From: Saprospiraceae bacterium
GTDB taxonomy: Bacteria > Bacteroidota > Bacteroidia > Chitinophagales > Saprospiraceae
Direction of reading: 5' to 3'
Assembly: GCA_013361075.1 (NCBI GenBank)
Contig: JABWAJ010000427.1
Span: forward strand, 1 to 5,151
Length of the DNA stretch: 5,151 bases
Under the pieces are notes generated by a model, which was given only the letters and a program-made list of their open reading frames with translations, had not been told where the DNA came from and did not search any database. Below are positions 1-5,151 of this stretch, one piece after another. Position 1 is the stretch's first letter. Every line of letters starts with the position of its first letter. The position numbers were made by a program, and so were the translations under genes.

Positions 1-225
1 AGGGTGTCTGTTTACCTGCAATAAAGTAAGGGCAATCTGGTTGAGGTGCCGATTTTTATTGCCAGCAGTGGCAAATTTATAAAATTACTCTTCATAGTTG
101 CTTAAAATTTTAGAAAAAATCCCAACCTTTTTTCTGTACCAGTTTTTTGGGAGGAGGCGTTGAGACAATGACTTTAGAACAAAACAGGCGGGCAAATTGG
201 CAACCAGGCTTACAAAATTGCCGGA

Positions 226-259
226 TTGCTGTAAAAAAAGCAGCAATTGTCTACCTTTG
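226..259 (+). promoter_or_regulatory. Predicted Bacteroidota-type promoter for the lipoprotein/DUF5723 pair
   Basis: TACCTTTG at 252-259 matches the Bacteroidota -7 consensus TAnnTTTG exactly, and TTG at 226-228 can serve as the -33 element. The 23-bp spacer is at the long end of what is known for this sigma factor class. Transcription would start near 265-268, giving a leader of roughly 95 nt before the ATG at 360. It is the only forward match of this quality upstream of that gene. The assignment rests on motif matching only. Confidence 0.45.
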
Positions 260-284
260 CATCAGGACAGGTAGCTCAAACACG

Positions 285-336
285 AAAAAACCAGACCGGG
301 TAAGCTTCATAACTAAGTGACCCGGTTTTGTTGTTT
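285..336 (+). terminator. Hairpin with T-rich tail in the leader of the lipoprotein gene (terminator or attenuator)
   Basis: ACCGGGT (295-301) pairs perfectly with ACCCGGT (320-326) across an 18-nt loop, and the descending arm runs straight into TTTGTTGTTT. An A-rich stretch ahead of the ascending arm (285-290) can partly pair with that tail, extending the stem with mismatches. The form is that of a weak intrinsic terminator. It lies downstream of the predicted promoter and ends about 24 nt before the ATG at 360. It could therefore end a ~70-nt RNA, act as an attenuator, or stop transcription arriving from the left. The large loop and interrupted T-tract keep confidence modest. Confidence 0.4.
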
Positions 337-359
337 ATAAATCTAAAATCATCCAAAAC

Positions 360-1913
360 ATGATTAAAAAGTTGTTTTATGGCAGCTTGTCTGTATTGTT
401 GCTCTCCTTTGCAGGCTGTAGTCAGTTCGACAACCTGGAAGACCTTGACGGTGCCGAATACAATGCAGAATTCGCTGTTCCTTTGGTAGATACAGAATTC
501 TCGCTGCGCGATTTACTTAAAAATTTCGAAGAAAACTCTTCGCTTACAATTGATCCCGACGGGGTTATCCGATTCAAATACAGTGGTGATGTGCTGACCA
601 AAACCAGTGCGGAAGTTTTTGATGAAATCAACCGGGTACTGACACTGGTGCCCATTTTTCTTACCAGCGACCGCATTTCCCTCCCTTTTGCCTCTCCCGA
701 TGGATTGGATATAGACCGTATGGATCTGAAAGGCGGCAAGTTTACTTACGCTCTGCAAAATGTACACAGCCAGCCCGTTTTTGTTACCCTGACCATGCCG
801 GAAGTGCTGAAAGAAGGGGTGCCGCTGACCATTACGACCTCTATTCCGGCCTACAGCGGGAGTGGAACGCCACCATCAGTTGGTAATCTTTTTGCACCGT
901 TGCTGCTGGAAAATTATACGATTTTCCCGGCAGTTGACGACTCCATTTATGTGGAATACACGGCCACCGATCCATTGGGCAACAATGTATTGCTGGGGAC
1001 TTCCTCCGGGATATTGATTCAGAATCTCGAGTTTTCGTATGCTGAAGGTTACCTCGGCAACCAGTTGCACGAAGGGGGCCGCGATACCATAGACATTGAT
1101 TTTTTTGACAACTGGATCCGGGGTGATGTCTATTTTGAAGATCCAAAAATCACCCTCAATTTTGAAAATTCTTTCGGTATTCCTACCCGCTCTGTCGTCA
1201 ATTTGTTCAATGTTGTCACAGTGAGGCAGGAGGTGTTGCCTTTGGAAAGCGAATTCATTACCAGTGGCGTAGATTTTCCCTACCCGGGGTTGAATGAAGT
1301 CGGAGCAGTAAAACAAAGCGCTTTTGTTTTTACAAAAGACAATTCCAATATTGCCACGATTTTGGGCGCAGGCCCGATCCAGCTGGACTACGACGTCGAT
1401 GCGTTTACCAATCCTGATATGGACACAAACATCCGTGGGTTTATCACCGACAGTAGTTATTACAAAGTGCGGGTAGATGTGGAATTGCCCCTGTTTGGCA
1501 GGGCATTTGATTTCGTGGTGCGTGACAGTTTTCCTGTCAATTTTTCAAATTATGAAGACATCAGTGCCGCGGAATTCAAATTGGTAGCCGACAATTACCT
1601 GCCTTTGTCTGTAGATGTTCAAGCCTATTTTCGTGATGAAAACGGCATCGTACTCGATTCCATGCTCGACAACAGGCAGCGTGTGATTGCCGCCGCTCCA
1701 ACGAATACAGACGGAATTGCTACAGGCGCAGAGCAAAAAATTACTTTTGCCGGGTTTGATGCCCTGCGTTTTGATAAAATCCGCAATGCCAGAGATATTT
1801 TTCTGGTGACCTCTTTTTCAACTTATAACGATGGAGATCGCTCTGTAAAAGTACTTGCTGATCAGGCAGTTAAAGTAAGAATGGGGGTAAAAGTCAAAAC
1901 AGGAAACCAGTAA
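360..1913 (+). CDS. Predicted surface or periplasmic lipoprotein of unknown function
   Basis: This encodes 517 aa. The N-terminus has a Lys-Lys pair, a hydrophobic stretch (about residues 5-18) and a lipobox-like FAGC ending at Cys20, so it should be processed by signal peptidase II. The residues after the Cys (SQFDNLEDLD) are acidic, resembling the lipoprotein export signal that sends Bacteroidota lipoproteins to the cell surface; surface location is an inference. The mature part has many short alternating hydrophobic/polar segments and aromatics and few Cys, which suggests an all-beta protein. I recognise no named domain or catalytic motif. The start of the mature part (AEFAVPLVDTEFSLRDLL, then a SGDVL motif) looks like a conserved family head. 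The next gene overlaps this stop codon by one base, so the two products probably act together. The ATG at 360 is chosen because it begins directly with the signal peptide; no Shine-Dalgarno is visible. Confidence 0.9.
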   Translation: MIKKLFYGSLSVLLLSFAGCSQFDNLEDLDGAEYNAEFAVPLVDTEFSLRDLLKNFEENSSLTIDPDGVIRFKYSGDVLTKTSAEVFDEINRVLTLVPIFLTSDRISLPFASPDGLDIDRMDLKGGKFTYALQNVHSQPVFVTLTMPEVLKEGVPLTITTSIPAYSGSGTPPSVGNLFAPLLLENYTIFPAVDDSIYVEYTATDPLGNNVLLGTSSGILIQNLEFSYAEGYLGNQLHEGGRDTIDIDFFDNWIRGDVYFEDPKITLNFENSFGIPTRSVVNLFNVVTVRQEVLPLESEFITSGVDFPYPGLNEVGAVKQSAFVFTKDNSNIATILGAGPIQLDYDVDAFTNPDMDTNIRGFITDSSYYKVRVDVELPLFGRAFDFVVRDSFPVNFSNYEDISAAEFKLVADNYLPLSVDVQAYFRDENGIVLDSMLDNRQRVIAAAPTNTDGIATGAEQKITFAGFDALRFDKIRNARDIFLVTSFSTYNDGDRSVKVLADQAVKVRMGVKVKTGNQ

Positions 1914-3253
1914 TGAGTATGCGCAAATTATTCGTCATCTCCTGCCTGCTGGCACTTCCCATGCTGGCAGCAGCACAACAGGATCTGAGCGCACACCTGA
2001 TGCGTCAAACCTGGCAAAGCAACCGCAGCAATCCCGCTTTGCTGCCTGATGCGCGGTTCATCGTCAGTTTACCCGGCCTGCACAATGACTTTTTTATCGA
2101 AAATATCACTTACGGAGATCTGATCCGGCAAAATGCGGGAGGAGAAGATGTACTGGACGTAGATCACGCAATTTCCCTGCTGGAAACCAATAACCTGATC
2201 CGCGAAAATTTAGATATTGAAACCCTGGGTCTGGGCATCCGGTTCGGAAAATTAGCCTTAACAGCCGGGCACGCCCTGCGCTTCCAGGCGCATCTGGATT
2301 ATCCGAAAACTTTGCCGCAATTGGTGTGGCAGGGCAATGCCCAGTTTGTCGGGCAGACCGTAAGTTTTGGCCCGGACATTCAATTGCGCGGGTACCACGA
2401 ATGGAGCCTGGGGGTTGCTGCTGAAATAATCCCGGGATTAACCTTTGCCGGGCGCGCCAAATGGCTCAGCGGTATTGCCGATGTTTCTACCAGCAAACGC
2501 AAACTCGAGCTCACCACCAGCGACGATGTTTACCAATTGGAGTTAGATGCCGATTTTCAGGTGAATTCTGCTGGAAGTCTGACTTACAACAGCTTCGAAG
2601 ACATCAACCTCGATTTTAATTTTGGCGAATTCGATACCGACCGTCTGTTTTCTGAAAATTCCGGCTTTGCATTCGATCTTGGCCTCCGCTTTCAAAAAGG
2701 CAACTGGGACATCGCAGCAAGCGTGACCGATATTGGGCAAATTGATTGGAAAGATGGCGTAAAAAACTATGCATTTCAAGGCATTTACGCCTACAAAGGA
2801 CTGGATGTAGCCCAGGCCATTCTGGAAGACTCTACCGATTTCGGTTCGGTACTCGACACCCTGGAGGCGCTCTACCAGCCCACTGAGACTGCACTGGCTT
2901 ACAGCACGGCATTGCCAGGGCGCGCTTTCCTGAGCGCCGTTTGGCAGTACAGCCCAAACTGGAAATTCAGCGGACTTGTCCATTTTGAAAGCTTTGAGGA
3001 TCGGAATTTCACGGCTTTTGCCATTGGAGCGAGTACCCGACTGATGAAATTGCTGGAAGTTGGGGGTATTTATTCTGTGCGCAAGGGCAGTTATGCCAAT
3101 ATTGGCCTGAATGCCACCCTGAATCTGGGGCCATTACAGGTCATGGCTGCTACAGATAATGTGATTACTCTGATGCGCCCTAAAGAAAGCCATGGGGCCC
3201 ACGTGCGTTTAGGCGTAAATTTGCTATTTGGTAGAACTGAAGCGGATCAATAA
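1913..3253 (+). CDS. DUF5723-type outer-membrane beta-barrel protein
   Basis: This encodes 446 aa. A classical signal peptide (MSMRK, hydrophobic core, then MLAAA) should be cut after Ala21, before QQDLSAH. The mature N-terminus has the Asn-Pro-Ala motif (residues 40-42, NPALLPD), then a SLPGL segment and a GDLIRQN segment. With the later barrel-like strands (LGLGIRFGKLALTAGHA; FVGQTVSFGPDIQLRGYHEWSLGVAAE), this is the pattern I know from the Bacteroidota family DUF5723. Alternating hydrophobic/polar strands continue to the C-terminus, fitting an outer-membrane barrel. The length is near the family's usual size. The start codon shares its A with the preceding stop (TAATG), so translational coupling to the lipoprotein is likely; an in-frame ATG two codons later (1919) is an alternative start with no effect on function. 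The biochemical role of DUF5723 proteins is unknown to me. The family call is from memory of sequence patterns, not from a search. Confidence 0.85.
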   Translation: MSMRKLFVISCLLALPMLAAAQQDLSAHLMRQTWQSNRSNPALLPDARFIVSLPGLHNDFFIENITYGDLIRQNAGGEDVLDVDHAISLLETNNLIRENLDIETLGLGIRFGKLALTAGHALRFQAHLDYPKTLPQLVWQGNAQFVGQTVSFGPDIQLRGYHEWSLGVAAEIIPGLTFAGRAKWLSGIADVSTSKRKLELTTSDDVYQLELDADFQVNSAGSLTYNSFEDINLDFNFGEFDTDRLFSENSGFAFDLGLRFQKGNWDIAASVTDIGQIDWKDGVKNYAFQGIYAYKGLDVAQAILEDSTDFGSVLDTLEALYQPTETALAYSTALPGRAFLSAVWQYSPNWKFSGLVHFESFEDRNFTAFAIGASTRLMKLLEVGGIYSVRKGSYANIGLNATLNLGPLQVMAATDNVITLMRPKESHGAHVRLGVNLLFGRTEADQ

Positions 3254-3258
3254 CTTTG
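3227..3258 (+). promoter_or_regulatory. Predicted Bacteroidota-type promoter for the cytochrome gene, starting on a stop codon
   Basis: TTTG at 3227-3230 and TAACTTTG at 3251-3258 match both halves of the Bacteroidota vegetative promoter, with a 20-bp spacer, close to optimal. The TAA stop codon of the DUF5723 gene (3251-3253) forms the first bases of the -7 element, and the -33 element lies inside its last codons. Transcription would start near 3263-3267, only about 10-14 nt before the ATG at 3277 and effectively on the ATG at 3265. The cytochrome mRNA is thus predicted to have a very short leader, or none. Confidence 0.6.
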
Positions 3259-3276
3259 CCGCAAATGAATGCATCC

Positions 3277-3870
3277 ATGAAATACCTGATTTTTGCAATT
3301 TTTTCAGTGACCTTGCTGGTGGCCTGCCAATCGAATGAAGGCGCTAAGCAGGAGGAAAAAGAGACAGCAACAACCAATGGGGCTGCACCGGTCCAATCTT
3401 CAGATGCCAATACATCTATGACGGTCACGACTCCTGAAGGTAAGGAACATCCTGTTGACAGTCGTATTCTCGATCAACCCCAGGTTCGGGAAGCCATGAA
3501 AAAGCTGAAACCGCAGGCACACAATACTGCTGCCGGAGGTGAGCCTATTCTGATCCGGAAAGTGAATCTGACCAATCCGATCAACCAGATGATGGCTCAG
3601 AAAGGCCAAAAAGTTCATGAGGAAAAATGCAAAAGTTGCCATACTCTGGATGCGGAAAAAACACAGCTGAAAAGTTTAGCCGGTATTACCCGCCGCCGCA
3701 ACCCGGAGTGGATCATGAACATGATCACCGGCGTCTCCACTACACTGGAAACCAATGCGGCAGCCATGCAAAAGCTTGAATCGTGCCCGACCCGGCAACC
3801 TGCTACCCGGCTCAATATTGAACAGGCACGCGATTATCTCGAAATGCTTCGTTTAGTTGATTCAAAGTAA
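3277..3870 (+). CDS. Lipid-anchored mono-haem c-type cytochrome
   Basis: From the ATG at 3277 the product is 197 aa. I prefer this start because it gives a compact lipoprotein signal (MKYLIFAIFSVTLLVAC) with a perfect LVAC lipobox and Cys17 as the lipid-bearing residue. An ATG at 3265 (201 aa) and a TTG at 3256 (204 aa) are in frame, but the TTG lies inside the predicted promoter. Residues 18 to about 105 form a polar, low-complexity tether (QSNEGAKQEEKE onward). The haem domain covers about 106-197, with one CXXCH site (CKSCH, Cys118, Cys121, His122), an RRRNPEWIMNMI helix and a C-terminal helix (QARDYLEMLRL), as in small class I cytochromes c of Bacteroidota. Haem would be attached outside the cytoplasm, with the protein held on a membrane as an electron carrier. 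Its partner oxidase or reductase is not in the window. The usual axial Met site near residue 174 reads RQP rather than the expected RMP-like sequence. Confidence 0.88.
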   Translation: MKYLIFAIFSVTLLVACQSNEGAKQEEKETATTNGAAPVQSSDANTSMTVTTPEGKEHPVDSRILDQPQVREAMKKLKPQAHNTAAGGEPILIRKVNLTNPINQMMAQKGQKVHEEKCKSCHTLDAEKTQLKSLAGITRRRNPEWIMNMITGVSTTLETNAAAMQKLESCPTRQPATRLNIEQARDYLEMLRLVDSK

Positions 3871-3963
3871 TATTCATTAAAAGAGAGATCGGGAATCTGA
3901 GTATTTGAGATTACCTAAATCCTCAAATCCTCTGTTTTCAACTCCTCAACTCTTCATCGCTCC
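3871..3963. repeat. Spacer with C/T/A-rich octamer repeats and an AT-rich hairpin
   Basis: AAATCCTC occurs twice in direct tandem (3917-3924, 3925-3932). A second pair, CAACTCCT (3939-3946) and CAACTCTT (3947-3954), follows with the same 8-base unit length. ATTTGAG (3903-3909) can pair with CTCAAAT (3922-3928) across a 12-nt loop. The segment from 3914 to the ATG at 3964 has almost no G on the + strand. I see no TAnnTTTG promoter, no Shine-Dalgarno and no convincing terminator here, so the sulfurtransferase could be read from the cytochrome promoter. Confidence 0.5.
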
Positions 3964-4815
3964 ATGTACCGAACCCTTATTGCTTCCGATACCCTTTTGG
4001 ACAACCTTGCTAATCCGGATTGGGTCATTGTAGATTGCCGTTCATCTTTGGCTGATCTGGATTATGGCCGCCGGGTTTATTCAGAAAGCCATATTCCTGG
4101 TGCAGTTTATGCCAATTTGGAAAAAGACCTGTCCGGGCCTATTGTACCCGGGCATACCGGGCGCCACCCTCTGCCAGACATTGCGGTACTGGCTGCGAAG
4201 CTTTCTGCATGGGGCATCGGAACAGGAGTACAGGTTGTGGTGTACGACGACCGATCAGGTGGCATTGCAGCACGGCTCTGGTGGATGTTGCGCTGGCTGG
4301 GCCACCAGGCAGTGGCCGTGCTTGATGGCGGCTGGCAGGACTGGAATGGTTGCGGTTTTCCAACCACCCAGGCAGTGCCGGTTTCTGTACCCCGCGAGTT
4401 CCATCCCCAGCCTCGCCCTGAAATGCTGGCGGATCTGGAGGAGGTAGATGACATTCGGCAGGATGAACACTACAAACTGGTTGATTCCCGCGAACAAATC
4501 CGCTATGAAGGCAAGCACGAACCCATAGATCCGGTAGCCGGACACATTCCTGGTGCCGTCAATTTACCATTTGCCAACCATGTTGAAGCTGGTGGCCGTC
4601 TGGCTTCCCCGGATGCCATCCGCAAACAGTGGGAAGGAGTCCTTGGTGATACTCCACCCGAGCAAACCGTGGTTTATTGTGGCTCAGGAGTAACTGCCTG
4701 TTTCAACCTGCTGACCATGGCGCATGCCGGATTGGAAGGCGCAAAGCTATACCCCGGATCATGGAGCGAATGGATTGCCGACCCGAAGCGACCGGTTGGA
4801 ACGAAGAACCATTAA
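3964..4815 (+). CDS. sseA: Two-domain sulfurtransferase, 3-mercaptopyruvate sulfurtransferase type
   Basis: This encodes 283 aa, the usual size for the SseA/rhodanese family (about 280), with no signal peptide, so it is cytoplasmic. Two rhodanese-like domains are visible, each with the HIPGA motif (residues 43-47 and 194-198). The first (about 5-125) is the non-catalytic one: an Asp (VVVYDDRSGG, Asp95) sits where the catalytic Cys would be. The second (about 155-280) has the active loop CGSGVTAC with catalytic Cys239, plus Arg176/Arg180 (DSREQIRYEG) in the likely substrate-binding region and the C-terminal YPGSWSEWI signature. A CGSGVT loop is typical of 3-mercaptopyruvate sulfurtransferases, whereas thiosulfate sulfurtransferases usually have CRKGVT. 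The expected reaction is sulfur transfer from 3-mercaptopyruvate to the Cys and on to a thiol or cyanide, giving pyruvate. Substrate choice is an inference; thiosulfate is possible. The gene ends in tandem stops (TAATAA) and converges on the minus-strand gene to its right. Confidence 0.92.
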   Translation: MYRTLIASDTLLDNLANPDWVIVDCRSSLADLDYGRRVYSESHIPGAVYANLEKDLSGPIVPGHTGRHPLPDIAVLAAKLSAWGIGTGVQVVVYDDRSGGIAARLWWMLRWLGHQAVAVLDGGWQDWNGCGFPTTQAVPVSVPREFHPQPRPEMLADLEEVDDIRQDEHYKLVDSREQIRYEGKHEPIDPVAGHIPGAVNLPFANHVEAGGRLASPDAIRKQWEGVLGDTPPEQTVVYCGSGVTACFNLLTMAHAGLEGAKLYPGSWSEWIADPKRPVGTKNH

Positions 4816-4853
4816 TAAAAACATCCGCTCCCGTATGCACGGAAAGCGGATGT
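4816..4853 (-). terminator. Intrinsic terminator between convergent genes, U-tract on the minus strand
   Basis: ACATCCGCT (4821-4829) pairs perfectly with AGCGGATGT (4845-4853). Past a small internal bulge, CCGT (4831-4834) and ACGG (4839-4842) form a second stem with a 4-nt loop. Read on the minus strand, the hairpin is followed at once by five T residues and then ATTA, an excellent terminator for the Lys/Ala-rich gene that stops at 4900. On the + strand the stem is followed only by CCTGTTCTGTT, so it may also stop sulfurtransferase transcription, but less efficiently. Confidence 0.85.
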
Positions 4854-4899
4854 CCTGTTCTGTTGAATCTCTGTCAACAATCTGTCTGTTCCAGAGGTA

Positions 4900-5151
4900 T
4901 TATGCCTTTTTAGTCGTCTTTGCTTTAGGCGCTGCTTTGGCCGTAGTTTTTGCCGGAGCAGTCGTTTTTTCAGCAGCCGGAGCTTTGGCGGCCACTGTTT
5001 TTGCCGCAGGTGCTTTCGGTGCAGTCGTTTTAGCTGCCGGAGTTTTAGCTGCAACAGCTTTGGTTTCAGTTGCTTTCGGTGCAGTCGTTTTAGCTGCCGG
5101 AGTTTTAGCTGCAACAGCTTTGGTTTCAGTTGCTTTCGGTGCAGTCGTTTT
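4900..5151 (-). CDS. Lys/Ala/Thr/Pro-rich protein with histone-H1-like tail, C-terminal part (N-terminus outside window)
   Basis: The minus-strand frame entering at 5151 runs 83 codons to a TAA at 4902-4900. It is made almost only of Lys, Ala, Thr and Pro with a few Glu and Val, and ends in KAKTTKKA. A 20-residue unit (KTTAPKATETKAVAAKTPAA) occurs twice without change. A third, diverged copy (15 of 20 identical) and a degenerate tail follow. Such regularly spaced lysines with Ala/Pro/Thr occur in bacterial histone-H1-like proteins and in the basic tails of some HU proteins, where they bind DNA loosely. Basic Ala/Lys extensions also occur on ribosomal proteins in Bacteroidota, so this may be a tail on another protein; the missing N-terminus would decide. 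This frame is preferred over overlapping ones because its residue repeat is coherent, it uses ordinary Ala/Lys/Thr codons, and it ends 46 nt before a well-formed terminator in the right orientation. Confidence 0.75.
   Translation of the reverse strand, partial: KTTAPKATETKAVAAKTPAAKTTAPKATETKAVAAKTPAAKTTAPKAPAAKTVAAKAPAAEKTTAPAKTTAKAAPKAKTTKKA
5011..5151. repeat. 60-bp tandem direct repeat reaching the window edge
   Basis: Bases 5011-5091 are identical to 5071-5151 at an offset of 60, giving about 2.35 exact copies, with the array continuing beyond the right edge. The period is a multiple of three, so each copy encodes one 20-residue unit of the minus-strand Lys/Ala-rich protein. A diverged copy of the unit lies at 4972-5031. 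Perfect DNA identity, including synonymous positions, indicates recent duplication or homogenisation. Confidence 0.95.

Larger units (their letters stand above)
1..359. other. Intergenic region without a convincing gene
   Basis: No frame on either strand is open long enough to look like a real gene. The three forward frames close within the first 85 bases or so, which leaves no sign of the tail of an upstream gene. The stretch is AT-rich and holds several small structures: a perfect 6-bp hairpin (TTGCCA 59-64 with TGGCAA 69-74), a 10-bp AT palindrome at 103-112, a purine-rich GGGAGGAGG at 149-157 followed by a 50-codon open frame (168-320, considered doubtful), a promoter-like element (226-259) and a terminator-like hairpin (285-336). 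A leftward TAnnTTTG match (79 to 72) has no TTG at the right distance. Most of this is probably the regulatory region of the lipoprotein gene at 360. Confidence 0.7.

Noticed and set aside
59..74. Perfect 6-bp hairpin TTGCCA/TGGCAA with a 4-base loop
   Set aside because: It is short and has no T-tract on either side, so it is not supported as a terminator.
72..79. Leftward TAnnTTTG promoter match (CAAATTTA on the + strand)
   Set aside because: There is no TTG at 19-23 bp on the proper side, and the only minus-strand ATG frame nearby (from 95) closes after 27 codons. A gene beyond the left edge cannot be judged.
168..320. A 50-codon open frame (MTLEQNRRANWQ...) preceded by GGGAGGAGG at 149-157, a possible leader peptide whose stop lies at the hairpin
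   Set aside because: The strong purine tract is 10 bases upstream, but Bacteroidota genes depend little on it. The predicted promoter lies inside the frame, the codons include AGG and CGG, and the residues resemble no family I know. Ribosome profiling or conservation would be needed to revive it.
258..336. A tRNA-like look (GGTAGCTCAA) in the leader
   Set aside because: There is no T-arm GGTTCGAATCC-like sequence, no anticodon stem of the right size and no matching acceptor ends.
3256..3258. TTG as the cytochrome start codon
   Set aside because: It lies within the predicted -7 element, so it would precede the transcript's start. The ATG at 3277 gives a normal lipoprotein signal peptide.
4064..4447. 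Forward 127-codon frame inside the sulfurtransferase gene
   Set aside because: It overlaps fully with the sulfurtransferase frame, which has clear family motifs throughout, and has no motif of its own.
3277..4815. Cytochrome c plus sulfurtransferase as a sulfur-oxidation module
   Set aside because: One small cytochrome and a mercaptopyruvate-type sulfurtransferase separated by 93 bp, with no Sox-type or thiosulfate dehydrogenase gene, do not support a shared pathway. They act on opposite sides of the membrane.
4812..5114. Minus-strand 100-codon frame rich in Lys, Leu, Arg and Gln
   Set aside because: It is the out-of-phase reading of the same 60-bp repeat, which has no stop in that frame. 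It runs through the terminator hairpin and its composition is an artefact of frame shift from the KTTAPKA frame.

Overview
This window looks like an ordinary chromosomal stretch from a member of the Bacteroidota. A lineage near Saprospiraceae/Chitinophagales is my guess, not a demonstrated placement. The clues are a DUF5723-type outer-membrane protein, lipoproteins with acidic or Gln-containing residues just after the lipidated Cys, gene starts without clear Shine-Dalgarno sequences, and two promoter-like sites of the Bacteroidota type (TTTG or TTG, about 20 bp, TAnnTTTG). GC content is moderate. I see no mobile element, rRNA, tRNA or CRISPR array.

Layout, left to right. Bases 1-359 hold no convincing gene, but do contain a promoter-like element (226-259) and a terminator/attenuator-like hairpin (285-336) just ahead of the first gene. 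Two genes then overlap by one base (TAATG): a 517-aa predicted lipoprotein of unknown function (360-1913) and a 446-aa DUF5723-type outer-membrane beta-barrel protein (1913-3253). A good TAnnTTTG promoter begins on the stop codon of the second gene and should start a very short-leader transcript for a lipid-anchored mono-haem cytochrome c (CDS from 3277, possibly 3265, to 3870). After a 93-bp spacer rich in C/T/A octamer repeats comes a two-domain sulfurtransferase of the 3-mercaptopyruvate sulfurtransferase (SseA) type (3964-4815).

On the opposite strand, converging on the sulfurtransferase, is the 3' end of a Lys/Ala/Thr/Pro-rich gene (4900-5151, N-terminus beyond the right edge). It resembles a histone-H1-like tail and is built on a 60-bp (20-residue) tandem repeat. 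A strong hairpin between the convergent genes (4816-4853) carries its U-tract on the minus strand.

Functionally, the lipoprotein and DUF5723 protein form a likely translationally coupled cell-envelope pair of unknown role. The cytochrome is an exported, membrane-tethered electron carrier, and the sulfurtransferase is cytoplasmic sulfur metabolism. I see no strong sequence reason to join the four genes into one pathway. The most interesting points are the apparent absence of the usual axial Met in the cytochrome, the promoter placed on a stop codon, the uncharacterised envelope pair, and the repeat-built H1-like tail. None is clear evidence of a new system.
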